Numbered from the stretch's first letter, positions 17,499 to 26,791 are shown. The stretch is 64,000 nt of DNA from Mycolicibacterium frederiksbergense (GCF_012223425.1 NZ_CP038799.1:620001-684000), one strand, 5' to 3'. Made by a program: numbers and translations. The notes: generated by a model not told the origin, from the sequence alone.

Positions 17499-18032
17499 CT
17501 ACGGGGTTGTGCGCAGCGCATCGTCCAGGATTTTCATCAGCTGAGCGGTACGGCTACGGCCGGCCGCCGCGGGTGGATAGCGCCGCAGAATCCCGCGCAG
17601 CTCGGGTGTGGCGCGGCCGGCGGCCCGCGCGATCGCGTCGTGCGCGGCGACAGGGCCGGAGACGGCGGTGATCTCGGCGATCCGTGCGGCATTGGCATCC
17701 GCCCGAAGAATGTGTCCCACCTGGTGTGCCTTGGCGATCGGATGCAGATAGGCCGCGGACGCCGCGTCACCGGCGGCCTGGGCGGCCAGCCGCGCGACCG
17801 CGTCAGTGGCGCCGGCGGCCGCGCGGTGCGCCTCCATCGATGTGGTCCGCTGCAGTGCGGACCGCGGCGCACCGCCGACGAAGAGCCACGCCGCCGCGAT
17901 GGCGTCGCGCGGCCGGGTGTCACCGGGATGGACTTCGGCGTAGAACGGAAGCAGCGCTTCCGCCGCGGCCGCCACGTATTCGGTGACGATGCGCAGATCG
18001 TCGGGCGACAGGTCGAAATCCGCCGGTGTCAC
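17499..18032 (-). CDS. Imm-5-like putative immunity protein
   Basis: The 177-residue all-helical protein resembles the Imm-5-like family. Supporting segments are LSPDDLRIVTEYVAAAAE, RPRDAIAAAWLFVGG, RAAAGATDAVARLAAQAAGDAAS and a following histidine-containing helix. Proteins of this family are annotated as putative immunity proteins but their targets are unknown. Its GTG start overlaps the TGA of the upstream gene by four bases (GTGA), so the two are translationally coupled. No polymorphic toxin with recognisable repeats or secretion domain is adjacent; the coupled partner is the only candidate. Confidence 0.6.
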   Translation of the reverse strand: MTPADFDLSPDDLRIVTEYVAAAAEALLPFYAEVHPGDTRPRDAIAAAWLFVGGAPRSALQRTTSMEAHRAAAGATDAVARLAAQAAGDAASAAYLHPIAKAHQVGHILRADANAARIAEITAVSGPVAAHDAIARAAGRATPELRGILRRYPPAAAGRSRTAQLMKILDDALRTTP

Positions 18033-18925
18033 GGGTGGTCGGGGTACAGGCCGTACGTCCCGGGTGCCAGCGCCGCCTGTTCCAGGAACACCTGCATGGC
18101 GCCCAGCATCTGCCAGTGCAGACGCTGCAGGCGCAGCGCGAGGTCGGCGCTGGGTTCGAAGATCGCCGGACCACTCGCCGGTGCCGGCGGGAGCTCACCC
18201 AGGATGCGTGCCATGTCGACCTCGATGAAGGTGAAGTCCCCGTAGGGCCGCTTCGGGTCGGCGGCGGCCGCCGGGTAGCAGCCGGCGTCGAGGCGGCCGC
18301 GGCATTCGTATTCCGAAGGCCAGCGGATCTCGATTCCGCGCAACAGCTTCAGATGATCCTCGGTGAGGTTCACCTGCCCGTCGGCATCCAGGCCCAGGTC
18401 CTCGGCGGACAGTTCGCCGTAGCCGCGCAGCGCGCTGCGCACGTCGGCAGGCGCCACGTTGGTCAGCGCATAGCGGCCCGGCGCCAGGGTGGCGTGCCGC
18501 AAGGCGCGCGCCAACACGAAGTACATCTCCACGTGGCGGCGCCCGAGTTCATCGGCGTCGCCGGTCCCGAAGACCTCAGCCAGCTGGGCGAGCAGATCTG
18601 AGCGCCCGTACGGGCGGTCCGGATCCAGCATGGGCGCCCCACGTTCGGCACCGTCCCAGGTGAGTCGCGCCTGGCGCAGCAGCCCGAGGTGGGCGTCGGT
18701 GATCTGCAGGGATCCGTCACCGAACCAGTCGCCGCCGTCGAGCGCGAGTTCGTCGCGGGGGTCGCTCCACGTCTCATACACCGCGTCCGGCACGTTGACG
18801 CGGTTCGACCGGAACATGTTGTCGGTGGCGGCTTGCAGTGCCGCCTCGTGCCCGCCGCCATCGCTGCGGGAGCGCCGGTAGGCGCCGATGAACGTGACCA
18901 TGAACTTGGCGCGCTCGAACACCAC
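18029..18925 (-). CDS. Unknown protein with two tandem modules
   Basis: I do not recognise this 298-residue protein. It is soluble and carries an internal duplication. Copy one reads DAHLGLLRQARLTWDG, DPDRPYGRSDLLAQLAEVFG, then a helix ending ATLAPGRYALTN. Copy two reads EDHLKLLRGIEIRWPS, DPKRPYGDFTFIEVDMARILG, then a helix ending AALAPGTYGLYPD. The two modules cover roughly residues 75-165 and 190-295. The GTG start at 18925 has a G-rich stretch directly before it; an ATG nine codons later is an alternative. It is coupled to the Imm-5-like gene. Confidence 0.6.
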   Translation of the reverse strand: MVFERAKFMVTFIGAYRRSRSDGGGHEAALQAATDNMFRSNRVNVPDAVYETWSDPRDELALDGGDWFGDGSLQITDAHLGLLRQARLTWDGAERGAPMLDPDRPYGRSDLLAQLAEVFGTGDADELGRRHVEMYFVLARALRHATLAPGRYALTNVAPADVRSALRGYGELSAEDLGLDADGQVNLTEDHLKLLRGIEIRWPSEYECRGRLDAGCYPAAAADPKRPYGDFTFIEVDMARILGELPPAPASGPAIFEPSADLALRLQRLHWQMLGAMQVFLEQAALAPGTYGLYPDHP

Positions 18926-18984
18926 TCCCCCTTCGCCGACCCCTCGCGGAGTTCAAGCATAGGCAGCGCAGCAGCCGCTAATAC

Positions 18985-18998
18985 CTGTCACTTGACAG
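18985..18998. promoter_or_regulatory. Palindromic operator candidate, copy 1
   Basis: CTGTCACTTGACAG is a perfect CTGTCA-NN-TGACAG palindrome. It lies upstream of the nitrogen cluster and recurs once, 95 bp further on. The cognate regulator is unknown. Confidence 0.6.
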
Positions 18999-19038
18999 AA
19001 ACATTCGCAGCACGCTGTTAACAGCATCCGAATCATCG

Positions 19039-19054
19039 GTTACATCACGGCAAC
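19039..19054. promoter_or_regulatory. Candidate GlnR box
   Basis: GTTACatcacgGCAAC fits the actinobacterial GlnR pattern of two half-sites separated by six bases (AC-n9-AC). It is located about 85 bp before the first gene of the urea/guanidine cluster. Induction by GlnR under nitrogen limitation would suit the encoded pathway. Confidence 0.6.
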
Positions 19055-19079
19055 CATCACCGCCCGCACGGCGCGAAAA

Positions 19080-19093
19080 CTGTCACCTGACAG
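19080..19093. promoter_or_regulatory. Palindromic operator candidate, copy 2
   Basis: CTGTCACCTGACAG is the second CTGTCA-NN-TGACAG palindrome. Its centre is 95 bp from that of copy 1, close to nine helical turns, so both would face the same side of the DNA. It lies 46 bp upstream of the first start codon. Confidence 0.6.
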
Positions 19094-19138
19094 AAAGCCC
19101 GTCCATCCGGCGGGCTCCCGACTTTTCGAGGGTGGTCA

Positions 19139-20002
19139 GTGAGCAGCACCGACACGGCGTCCGAAACCGCCACCACGGCAGGAGCACGCACGCACGCCCG
19201 CGCCCAGCACGGACGCACCGCAGAATTCATGCGCCACATTCCGGCATCGACCTCCCCGACGACACCTGCCGGAGTACCCGCGGAATCCCTGGTCTGGTCC
19301 GAAACCGTGGCGCCGGGCGGCTATTCGAGCGCGACACTGGCCCGCGGCACCCGAGTGCGGCTCACCGACCCGGCCGGGGACACCTGCGCGCACCTGCTGC
19401 TGCACCGCGCCGACGCACCCCATGAGCGACTCAATGTCGCCGACACCGTGAAGGTGCCCTGGCAGGCCTACCTCGGCAACGGCCATCCGCTGCTCAGCGG
19501 TTTCGGCCGCGCCTTGGCCACCATCGTCGCCGACACCTCCGGCACCCACGACGCGCTGACCGGAACCTCCACCCGCGCAGGCAATCTGGAACGCTACGGC
19601 GCGGCCGCACCGGAGTCCCCCTCCCCCGCCGGCCGCGAACTGTTCACCCTTGCCGCGCTGAAACACGGCCTGGACCGCCGCGACCTGCCACCGTCGGTGT
19701 CCTTCTTCCAGGGCGTGCGCGTGCAGGCCGACGGCACCTTCGACTGGGTCGGCTCCGCGGGCGCCGGCACCTCGGTGGAGCTGTTGCTGCACGTCGATGC
19801 CATTGTGCTGGTGGCCAATACGGCACACCCGCTGGACCCGCGACCGGAGTTCACCTGCTCCCCGCTGGTGATCCACGCCTGGCCGGCACCCGCCGACCTG
19901 GGTCGGCTCACCGACGGAGAGTTGGTGGGGCCGTTGGGACCCGAGCACCGCCAAGCCATCGCCAACACCGACGCCGATCTCACCGCGAGGGGACAGTTGT
20001 GA
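19139..20002 (+). CDS. DUF1989 protein 1 (urea amidolyase-associated/carboxyguanidine deiminase subunit)
   Basis: The 287-residue protein belongs to DUF1989, first named urea amidolyase-associated protein 1. Proteins of this pair form the carboxyguanidine deiminase CgdAB, which converts carboxyguanidine to allophanate and ammonia in bacterial guanidine assimilation. Visible features are RLTDPAGDTCAHLLLHRADAPHERLNVADT and the later FFQGVRVQADGTFDW and HPLDPRPEF. The GTG start follows GAGGGTGG. Its stop overlaps the next start (GTGA). The first 30 residues are Ala/Thr/Arg-rich and may be dispensable. Confidence 0.82.
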   Translation: MSSTDTASETATTAGARTHARAQHGRTAEFMRHIPASTSPTTPAGVPAESLVWSETVAPGGYSSATLARGTRVRLTDPAGDTCAHLLLHRADAPHERLNVADTVKVPWQAYLGNGHPLLSGFGRALATIVADTSGTHDALTGTSTRAGNLERYGAAAPESPSPAGRELFTLAALKHGLDRRDLPPSVSFFQGVRVQADGTFDWVGSAGAGTSVELLLHVDAIVLVANTAHPLDPRPEFTCSPLVIHAWPAPADLGRLTDGELVGPLGPEHRQAIANTDADLTARGQL

Positions 20003-20679
20003 CCGCCACCGCCACGGTGCCCGCCCTGATCGACGGGACGGTCGTGCTCGACGAGTACGTCGCGGCGCGCGCCGCCTGGTCCGCGGTCGTGGCCGCCGGG
20101 GACGTGCTGACCATCGTCGACCTCGCCGGCAACCAGGCCGTCGACTGCCTGCTCTACGCGGCCGCGGACACCGGCGTGCGGTACTCGGCACAGGAGACGA
20201 TCCGCCGCCAGGGCCGCATCACGCTGACCACCGGCTCGGTGCTGCGCGCGGACACCGGGGACGCGTTGATGACCGTGGTCGCCGACGAAGTGGGCGTGCA
20301 CGACACCCTCGGCGGCGCCTGCTCCAAGGAATCCAACACGCTGCGCTACGGGCAGCACACCCGCGCCCAGCACGGCTGCCTGGAGAACTTCCTGCTCGAA
20401 GGTTCCCGGCACGGCCTCGGTGCGCGGGATCTGGCCAGCAACATCAACTGGTTCATGAATGTGCCGGTAGACCCCGACGGAGCGCTCGGCATCGTCGACG
20501 GCCTGTCCGGCCCCGGCAAGCGGGTCGCCCTGCGCGCCGATATCGACACGCTGGTGCTGGTGTCGAACTGCCCCCAGATCAACAACCCCTGCAACGCATT
20601 CGAGCCGACCCCGGTCCGGATGATCGTCACCCGGCCTGCCGGGGCGAGCACCACAACGGGAAATAGGGAGGTGGTGTGA
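19999..20679 (+). CDS. DUF1989 protein 2 (urea amidolyase-associated/carboxyguanidine deiminase subunit)
   Basis: The 226-residue protein is the second DUF1989 member. Segments include VDLAGNQAVDCLLYAAADTGVRY, GRITLTTGSVLRAD, LGGACSKESNTLRYG and INNPCNAFEPTPVRM, with a conserved Cys near the C terminus. Together with the preceding gene it forms the CgdAB-type pair expected to deiminate carboxyguanidine. It is coupled on both sides by GTGA overlaps, with gene 1 upstream and the carboxylase downstream. That supports equimolar synthesis and complex formation. Confidence 0.82.
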   Translation: MTATATVPALIDGTVVLDEYVAARAAWSAVVAAGDVLTIVDLAGNQAVDCLLYAAADTGVRYSAQETIRRQGRITLTTGSVLRADTGDALMTVVADEVGVHDTLGGACSKESNTLRYGQHTRAQHGCLENFLLEGSRHGLGARDLASNINWFMNVPVDPDGALGIVDGLSGPGKRVALRADIDTLVLVSNCPQINNPCNAFEPTPVRMIVTRPAGASTTTGNREVV

Positions 20680-23600
20680 GCATGCACAACGTCCTGATCG
20701 CCAACCGGGGTGAGATCGCGGTGCGGCTCATCCGCGCCGCCAAGGGGCTCGGCATGCGCACCGTCGCGGTGTTCTCCGACGCCGACCGCGGCGCCCCGCA
20801 CGTCGCGCTGGCCGATGACGCGGTACGGGTCGGTCCCGCCGCACCCCGGGACAGTTACCTGCGCACCGAGGCCATTCTCGCCGCCGCGGCGTCCTCCGGA
20901 GCGACCATCGTGCATCCCGGATACGGATTCCTCTCCGAGGACGCCGATTTCGCCGCGGCCGTGGAAGCCGCCGGCATCGCGTTCGCCGGCCCCACCGCGG
21001 CGCAGCTGCGCGAGTTCGGGACCAAGCACACCGCGCGGGCCGCGGCCCGCGCGGCCGGTGTGCCGATCTTTGCCGGCTCCGACCTGCTCGACGATCCGGA
21101 CGCCGCGGTGGCTGCCGCCGACGTGATCGGCTACCCGGTGATGCTCAAGGCCACCGGCGGTGGCGGTGGCATCGGCATGCAGGTGTGCCGCAACGCCGAC
21201 GACCTGCGCACGGCGTACCAGCGGGTGGTGTCCCAGGCCGAACGCAGCTTCGGCTCGGCCGGCGTCTTCGTCGAGCGCTATGTCGAGAACGCCCGCCACG
21301 TCGAGGTACAGATCTTCGGTGACGGCACCGGACGTGTGCTGTCGCTGGGTGATCGGGACTGCTCGCTGCAGCGCCGGCACCAGAAGGTGATCGAGGAGGC
21401 GCCCGCACCCGCGCTGCCCGACGCGATCCGTGATCAGTTGCACGCCACCTCACGCGCACTGGCCGCCTCGGTCAACTATCGCTCCGCGGGCACCGTCGAA
21501 TTCGTCTACGACGCGGCACGCCGGGAGGCGTCGTTCCTGGAAGTCAACGCCCGCCTGCAGGTCGAACACCCCGTGACCGAGGCCGTCACCGGAGTGGACC
21601 TGGCCGCCTGGATGATGCGGCTGGCCACCTGCGATGCGCGCATGCTCGACGAATACCCTACCGGCACAGTGCCGGTGACCGGACATGCGGTGGAGGCGCG
21701 CGTCTACGCCGAGGACCCGACCCGCGACTACCGACCCAGCGTCGGCACCATCACCGCCGTCAGCTTCCCCGACCCCGAACTGTTTCCCGACGTCCGGGTG
21801 GACGGCTGGGTGCAGGACGGTACCGAGGTCACCGCGTCCTACGATCCGCTGCTGGCCAAGGTCATCACCCACGCCGGGGACCGGGACGCCGCGCTGACCC
21901 GGCTCGGCGAGGCGCTGGCCGGCACCGAGCTGCACGGCATCGAGATCAACATCGGAATGCTCTGCGCCGCACTTGATCACGACGATGTGCGGGCGGCCCG
22001 GCACAGCACCGCCACCCTCGCCGAGGTCACCGATCCCCGGCCCCGCATCACTGTCAACCGGCCCGGCCTGTTGACCACCGTGCAGGACGTACCCGGGCGG
22101 GTCGGTCTCTGGCAGGTCGGTGTACCCCCCAGCGGCCCGATGGACGACCTGTCGTTCCGGCTCGGCAACCGCGCCCTGGGCAACCCCGAGGACGCCGCCG
22201 GACTGGAGTGCACTGCGTCGGGCCCGGCGCTGCGGTTCACCCACCCGACGACGGTCTGCGTCACCGGCGCCGAATGCCTGGTCACCGTCGACGGCGCCCC
22301 CGCCCCGATGTGGGAACCCGTACAGGTCCCGGCGGACGGTGTCCTCGACATCGGCACGGCCGAGACGGCGGGCCTACGCACCTACGTGCTGTTGGCCGGC
22401 GGCCTCGACGTGCCGGCCTACCTGGGCAGTGCGTCCACCTTCACCCTCGGCCGGTTCGGCGGGCACGGAGGCCGCGAACTGCACGCCGGAGATGTGTTGC
22501 GCACCAGGGCTTTCACCACCGAGCCTGGCGGTCCGGTACCGCTCGACGAGCGACCCGCCTTCGGCACCGAATGGGAACTGGCCGTCACCGAGGGCCCGCA
22601 CGGGGCACCGGAGTTCTTCACCCGCAGCGATATCGACACTCTGTTCGGGGCCGCCTACCGCGTGCACTTCAACTCGGCACGCACCGGTGTCCGCCTCGAA
22701 GGCCCCAAACCGCAGTGGGCCCGCCCCGACGGTGGCGAGGCCGGCCTGCACCCGTCCAACATCCACGACAACGCGTACTCCGTCGGCGCGCTCGATTTCA
22801 CCGGTGACACCCCGATCCTGCTGGGCCCCGACGGTCCGAGCCTCGGCGGATTCGTCTGTCCCGTCACCGTGGTGGCGGCGCAGCGCTGGAAGCTGGGACA
22901 GCTACGTCCCGGTGACACCGTACGGTTTGTGCCGGTACGCGCAGCCGAGGCACCGTCGCGCATCGAGCTCGGGCCTCGCCGGGTGGCCCGGCTGCCCCGT
23001 AGCGGAGACGGTGATGACGGGGTGCTCGCCCGCCGCACCGGTGTCGACGGCGCGCCCGCGGTCACCTACCGCCGTAGCGGCGATGACAACGTGCTCGTCG
23101 AATACGGCGATATCGTCCTGGATCTCGCGTTGCGGGCTCGGGTGCATGCCCTGCACACGCGCCTGGAGGGCAGCGCCACCGGCATTCTCGACCTCACCCC
23201 CGGCATCCGTTCCCTGCAGGTGCACGTCGACCCCGATGTGTTGCCGGTCCCCCGGCTGCTCGGGCTGCTCTCCGAGATCGAAGACGACCTGCCGGCCTCC
23301 TCCGAACTGGTGGTCCCCAGCCGTCAGGTCCGGCTCCCGCTGAGCTGGGATGACCCGGCCACCCGAGAGGCCATCGCCCGGTACACCTCCGGGGTTCGTG
23401 ATGACGCGCCGTGGTGCCCGTCGAACATCGAATTCATCCGGCGCATCAACGGTTTGGCCGGCCAGGCCGACGTCTACGACACCGTCTTCGCCGCCGAGTA
23501 CCTGACCCTGGGCCTCGGCGATGTCTACCTGGGGGCGCCGGTGGCGACCCCGTTGGATCCCCGGCACCGGCTGGTCACCACCAAGTACAACCCGGCCCGC

Positions 23601-24284
23601 ACCTGGACCGCCGAGAACTCCGTCGGTATCGGCGGCGCGTACCTGTGCATCTACGGTATGGAGGGCCCCGGCGGCTACCAGTTCGTCGGCCGCACCACCC
23701 AGGTGTGGAGCCGCTATCGGCACACCGCGCCGTTCGAGCCCGGCAGCCCCTGGCTGCTCAGGTTTTTCGACCGAATCTCCTGGTATCCGGTGTCGGCGGA
23801 GGAACTCCTGGAGTTGCGGGCCGATATGGCCGCGGGCCGGGGTTCGATCGACATCACCGACGGGACCTTCTCGCTGGCCGAGCACGACCGGTTCCTGGCC
23901 GACAACGCCGACGATATCGCCGCGTTCCGGGCCCAGCAGGCCACCGCGTTCGGCGCCGAACGCGCCGCCTGGGAACGCGCCGGTGAGTTCGACCGGGCCG
24001 AGCGTGCCGCCAAGAACGCCGTCGTTCCCACAGCCGAACTCATTCTCGGAGACGGCGACCAGCGCGTCGACGCGCCGTTCTCCTCGAGCGTGTGGAAGGT
24101 CGACGTGGCCATCGGCGAACAGGTTGTCACCGGCCAACCGCTGCTGGCGCTGGAGGCCATGAAGATGGAGACCGTCCTGCGCGCACCGTCGGACGGTGTG
24201 GTCACCCAGATCCTGGTCTCGGCCGGGCACCTGGTCGATCCCGGCACACCGCTGGTCGTCGTCGGCACCGGCGGACACGCATGA
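20676..24284 (+). CDS. uca: Urea carboxylase-family enzyme (probable guanidine carboxylase)
   Basis: This 1202-residue biotin enzyme uses ATP and bicarbonate to carboxylate urea or guanidine. Domains in order are biotin carboxylase (1-450, starting VLIANRGEIAVRLIRAA and including the ATP loop KATGGGGGIGMQ), an AHS2/PxpC-like carboxyltransferase half (about 455-760), an AHS1/PxpB-like half (about 775-1000), and a C-terminal biotin carrier with the biotinylated lysine K1163 in EAMKMET. Coupling to the DUF1989 pair and the allophanate hydrolase favours guanidine as the real substrate; this is inference from published work on that gene set. The GTG start overlaps the previous stop; ATG 20682 is an alternative. 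Confidence 0.88.
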   Translation: MSMHNVLIANRGEIAVRLIRAAKGLGMRTVAVFSDADRGAPHVALADDAVRVGPAAPRDSYLRTEAILAAAASSGATIVHPGYGFLSEDADFAAAVEAAGIAFAGPTAAQLREFGTKHTARAAARAAGVPIFAGSDLLDDPDAAVAAADVIGYPVMLKATGGGGGIGMQVCRNADDLRTAYQRVVSQAERSFGSAGVFVERYVENARHVEVQIFGDGTGRVLSLGDRDCSLQRRHQKVIEEAPAPALPDAIRDQLHATSRALAASVNYRSAGTVEFVYDAARREASFLEVNARLQVEHPVTEAVTGVDLAAWMMRLATCDARMLDEYPTGTVPVTGHAVEARVYAEDPTRDYRPSVGTITAVSFPDPELFPDVRVDGWVQDGTEVTASYDPLLAKVITHAGDRDAALTRLGEALAGTELHGIEINIGMLCAALDHDDVRAARHSTATLAEVTDPRPRITVNRPGLLTTVQDVPGRVGLWQVGVPPSGPMDDLSFRLGNRALGNPEDAAGLECTASGPALRFTHPTTVCVTGAECLVTVDGAPAPMWEPVQVPADGVLDIGTAETAGLRTYVLLAGGLDVPAYLGSASTFTLGRFGGHGGRELHAGDVLRTRAFTTEPGGPVPLDERPAFGTEWELAVTEGPHGAPEFFTRSDIDTLFGAAYRVHFNSARTGVRLEGPKPQWARPDGGEAGLHPSNIHDNAYSVGALDFTGDTPILLGPDGPSLGGFVCPVTVVAAQRWKLGQLRPGDTVRFVPVRAAEAPSRIELGPRRVARLPRSGDGDDGVLARRTGVDGAPAVTYRRSGDDNVLVEYGDIVLDLALRARVHALHTRLEGSATGILDLTPGIRSLQVHVDPDVLPVPRLLGLLSEIEDDLPASSELVVPSRQVRLPLSWDDPATREAIARYTSGVRDDAPWCPSNIEFIRRINGLAGQADVYDTVFAAEYLTLGLGDVYLGAPVATPLDPRHRLVTTKYNPARTWTAENSVGIGGAYLCIYGMEGPGGYQFVGRTTQVWSRYRHTAPFEPGSPWLLRFFDRISWYPVSAEELLELRADMAAGRGSIDITDGTFSLAEHDRFLADNADDIAAFRAQQATAFGAERAAWERAGEFDRAERAAKNAVVPTAELILGDGDQRVDAPFSSSVWKVDVAIGEQVVTGQPLLALEAMKMETVLRAPSDGVVTQILVSAGHLVDPGTPLVVVGTGGHA

Positions 24285-26782
24285 GCGCCGTCGAGCGGGT
24301 CCGTGCCGCCTACGCCGCCATCGCGGCGGCGGACCGCCCCGAGATCTGGATCACCCTGCGGCCGTTGACCGATGCCCTGGCCGACGCCGAGCAGGTCGAC
24401 GCCTCCGATAAGTCGTTGCCACTGGCGGGACTGGTCGCCGCGGTAAAGAACAATATCGACATCGCCGGCATCGCGACCACCGCCGCGTGCCCGGGCTATG
24501 CCGACGGTCCCGCCGCCGCCGACGCCACGGTGGTGACCCGGCTGCGTGCTGCCGGCGCGGTCATCATCGGGGCGACCAACCTGGACCAGTTCGCCACCGG
24601 TCTGGTCGGCACCCGCAGCCCGCACGGTGCGGTGCGGGATTCCCGCCGACCCGAGTACATCTCCGGTGGCTCCAGTTCGGGCTCCGCGGTGGCCGTCGCC
24701 CTGGGCCTGGTGGACATCGCGCTGGGCACCGATACCGCCGGATCCGGGCGGGTCCCGGCCGCCCTGCAGGGCATCGTCGGGATCAAACCGACCCTCGGGG
24801 TGGTCCCGACCGACGGGGTGGTGCCCGCCTGCCGCTCGTACGACTGCGTGACGGTGTTCGCCCGCGATATCGACACCGCCGACACCGCCGTGGGTGTGAT
24901 CGCCGGCGGCGCACGGCACTTCCCGGCCGACGCCCCGCTGGCCGCACCACCGCTGACCCGGGTCGCGGTGCCCCGCGCGCTGCCCGGACTGTCCCCGGAG
25001 TGGGCGCAGGCGTTCCGTGCCGCCGCGGACCGATTGGCCACCAACGACATCGAGATCGTCGAGATCGACCTGGACCCGTTCCTGGAGGCGGCCCGGCTGC
25101 TGTACGACGGCGGCCTCGTGGCCGAACGCCACGACGCGGTCGGTGCGTTCGTGGACGCTCACCGAGACGACGAAGACCTGGACCCGACGGTGGCGGGCAT
25201 CATCGCCGCCGCCGGTGCGGTGCCGGCCACCCGCCTGCTGGCCGACCGGGTGCGCCTGGACGAGCTCACGGCGACCGCGATGGCCGAACTCGGCGACTGC
25301 CACGCGCTGCTGATCCCCACCACCACCGGGCACCCCACCATCGCCGAGGTGAACGCCGACCCCGTCGGGGTCAACTCCCGGATGGGTACCTACACCAACT
25401 TCTGCAACCTGATGGACCTGTGCGCGGTCGCCGTGCCGTCCGGAACTGATGCGCAGGGCACCCAATTCGGTGTCAGCGTCCTCGCCCGTGCCGGTGCCGA
25501 CGCGCTCGCACTCGACCTGGCCCGCATGGTCACCCTGCACTCCGCGGGCGTGACACTGCCCGGCGCGGCATCGGTCCCCGCGCCCGCCGCACCCTGGCCG
25601 GCACGCGCCGGCCTGGACACCACCGCCCTACTGGTGGTGGGTGCGCACCTGCGCGGTCAGCCGTTGGCCTGGCAGCTCGACGACCGCGGGGCACGCTGGT
25701 GCGGCCCGGTCCGCACGGCACCGCGGTACCGGCTGGCCCGGCTGGACACCGACCCGCCGAAACCCGGGCTGGCGCGCGTCGCCCCGGGTGACGGCGCCGC
25801 CATCTACGGCGAGCTCTGGCTCATCGGCACCGCGATGCTCGGTGATTTCCTGGCCGCGCTGCCCGCACCGATGTCGTTGGGCCGGGCGACGCTCGCCGAC
25901 GGCACCGAGGTGGTCGGGTTCGGCTGCACCGCCGAGGCGTGGGACGCCGGGCAGGACATCACCCACCACGGTGACTGGCCCGGCTATCTGCGCCGCGTCG
26001 GTCGGGGCGCCGAGGTCACCCGCAGCGATCTCAGCCACCGCAGTTGGCGGCGTCTGGCCATGGCGGTGCCCGGCGCCGTCGTCGACACCACCACCGAGGT
26101 GCAGTGGTTGCAGGCCGGTGAGCTCTACATCGACCTGCGGACCCCGGCCGGCATGGCGGAGATCACCGGCCGCGCGCTCGACGAACTGACCCGCGAGGAC
26201 CTGCTCGCGTTGTGCGAACAGCAGGCCTTCGCCGGACGTCTGGAGGACGACGGCGCGGAATGGACGTGGTGGCGGGAGGTGGATCTGCACCCGGCCGATC
26301 CGTTGCCCGACCGCGGCGGGCTGCACCTGATCGACGGGATTCTCGTCGAAACCGGGATCGGCCGTGACTATTTCGAGGACTGGGCGGCCGAAACGCATGA
26401 GGTGAGCGGTCTGGAACTGGCGTTGCACGATGACACCGGCCGACCCGGCCTGTTGCTGCGGGTCGGTGCGCACTTCGGCTACGTCCGGGGACGGGCCGCC
26501 GGCATCGCACCGGCACCAGGTATGAGCTTGCGGGACGCGGTGGCCTGCGCCGATCTGGAGTCGGCGCGCGCCCTGCTGGACCTGGAGGTCTCGCTGGGCA
26601 CCGTCGAGGACGATCGCTGGCTCATCAGCCGATCGACGCTGCCGTTCCGTGTCGGTGACGATCTGGCACCTGAGCTCGGCTCCGGGGAGATCACCGTCGC
26701 CGAACGTGACACCGCAGGCACCCCCGTCCGCCGCCGGTGGACCGTCGCGCTGGACCGCTCCGAACCCCTACTGGCCCTTTAG
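24281..26782 (+). CDS. atzF: Allophanate hydrolase with extra C-terminal Hri1-like domain
   Basis: The enzyme hydrolyses allophanate to ammonia and carbon dioxide, the last step of the pathway. The amidase-signature domain covers about 1-440, with Lys56, the GGSSSGS segment (residues 129-135) and nucleophile Ser155 in DTAGSGR. The usual AtzF C-terminal domain follows (about 450-580: VVGAHLRGQPLAWQL, TAPRYRLARLD, KPGLARV). Ordinary AtzF proteins of roughly 600 residues end there. This one has 833 residues: an additional domain (about 585-833) carries WLQAGELYIDLRTP (W609), a later WWREVDLHP and ILVETGIGRDYFEDW. That pattern recalls the Hri1/lipocalin-like family. The ATG overlaps the carboxylase stop (ATGA). 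Confidence 0.85.
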   Translation: MSAVERVRAAYAAIAAADRPEIWITLRPLTDALADAEQVDASDKSLPLAGLVAAVKNNIDIAGIATTAACPGYADGPAAADATVVTRLRAAGAVIIGATNLDQFATGLVGTRSPHGAVRDSRRPEYISGGSSSGSAVAVALGLVDIALGTDTAGSGRVPAALQGIVGIKPTLGVVPTDGVVPACRSYDCVTVFARDIDTADTAVGVIAGGARHFPADAPLAAPPLTRVAVPRALPGLSPEWAQAFRAAADRLATNDIEIVEIDLDPFLEAARLLYDGGLVAERHDAVGAFVDAHRDDEDLDPTVAGIIAAAGAVPATRLLADRVRLDELTATAMAELGDCHALLIPTTTGHPTIAEVNADPVGVNSRMGTYTNFCNLMDLCAVAVPSGTDAQGTQFGVSVLARAGADALALDLARMVTLHSAGVTLPGAASVPAPAAPWPARAGLDTTALLVVGAHLRGQPLAWQLDDRGARWCGPVRTAPRYRLARLDTDPPKPGLARVAPGDGAAIYGELWLIGTAMLGDFLAALPAPMSLGRATLADGTEVVGFGCTAEAWDAGQDITHHGDWPGYLRRVGRGAEVTRSDLSHRSWRRLAMAVPGAVVDTTTEVQWLQAGELYIDLRTPAGMAEITGRALDELTREDLLALCEQQAFAGRLEDDGAEWTWWREVDLHPADPLPDRGGLHLIDGILVETGIGRDYFEDWAAETHEVSGLELALHDDTGRPGLLLRVGAHFGYVRGRAAGIAPAPGMSLRDAVACADLESARALLDLEVSLGTVEDDRWLISRSTLPFRVGDDLAPELGSGEITVAERDTAGTPVRRRWTVALDRSEPLLAL

Positions 26783-26791
26783 GACTGATTC

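Noticed and set aside
16635..18245. A 536-codon plus-strand frame across three minus-strand genes
   Set aside because: It crosses gene boundaries of the other strand and has no start signal or recognisable domain, whereas the three minus-strand genes have starts, overlaps and domains.
18926..19138. Guanidine riboswitch upstream of the nitrogen cluster
   Set aside because: I compared the leader, and the gap at 27824-27908, with the guanidine-I, -II and -III motifs from memory and saw no match. Operator-like palindromes and a GlnR-type box are present instead.
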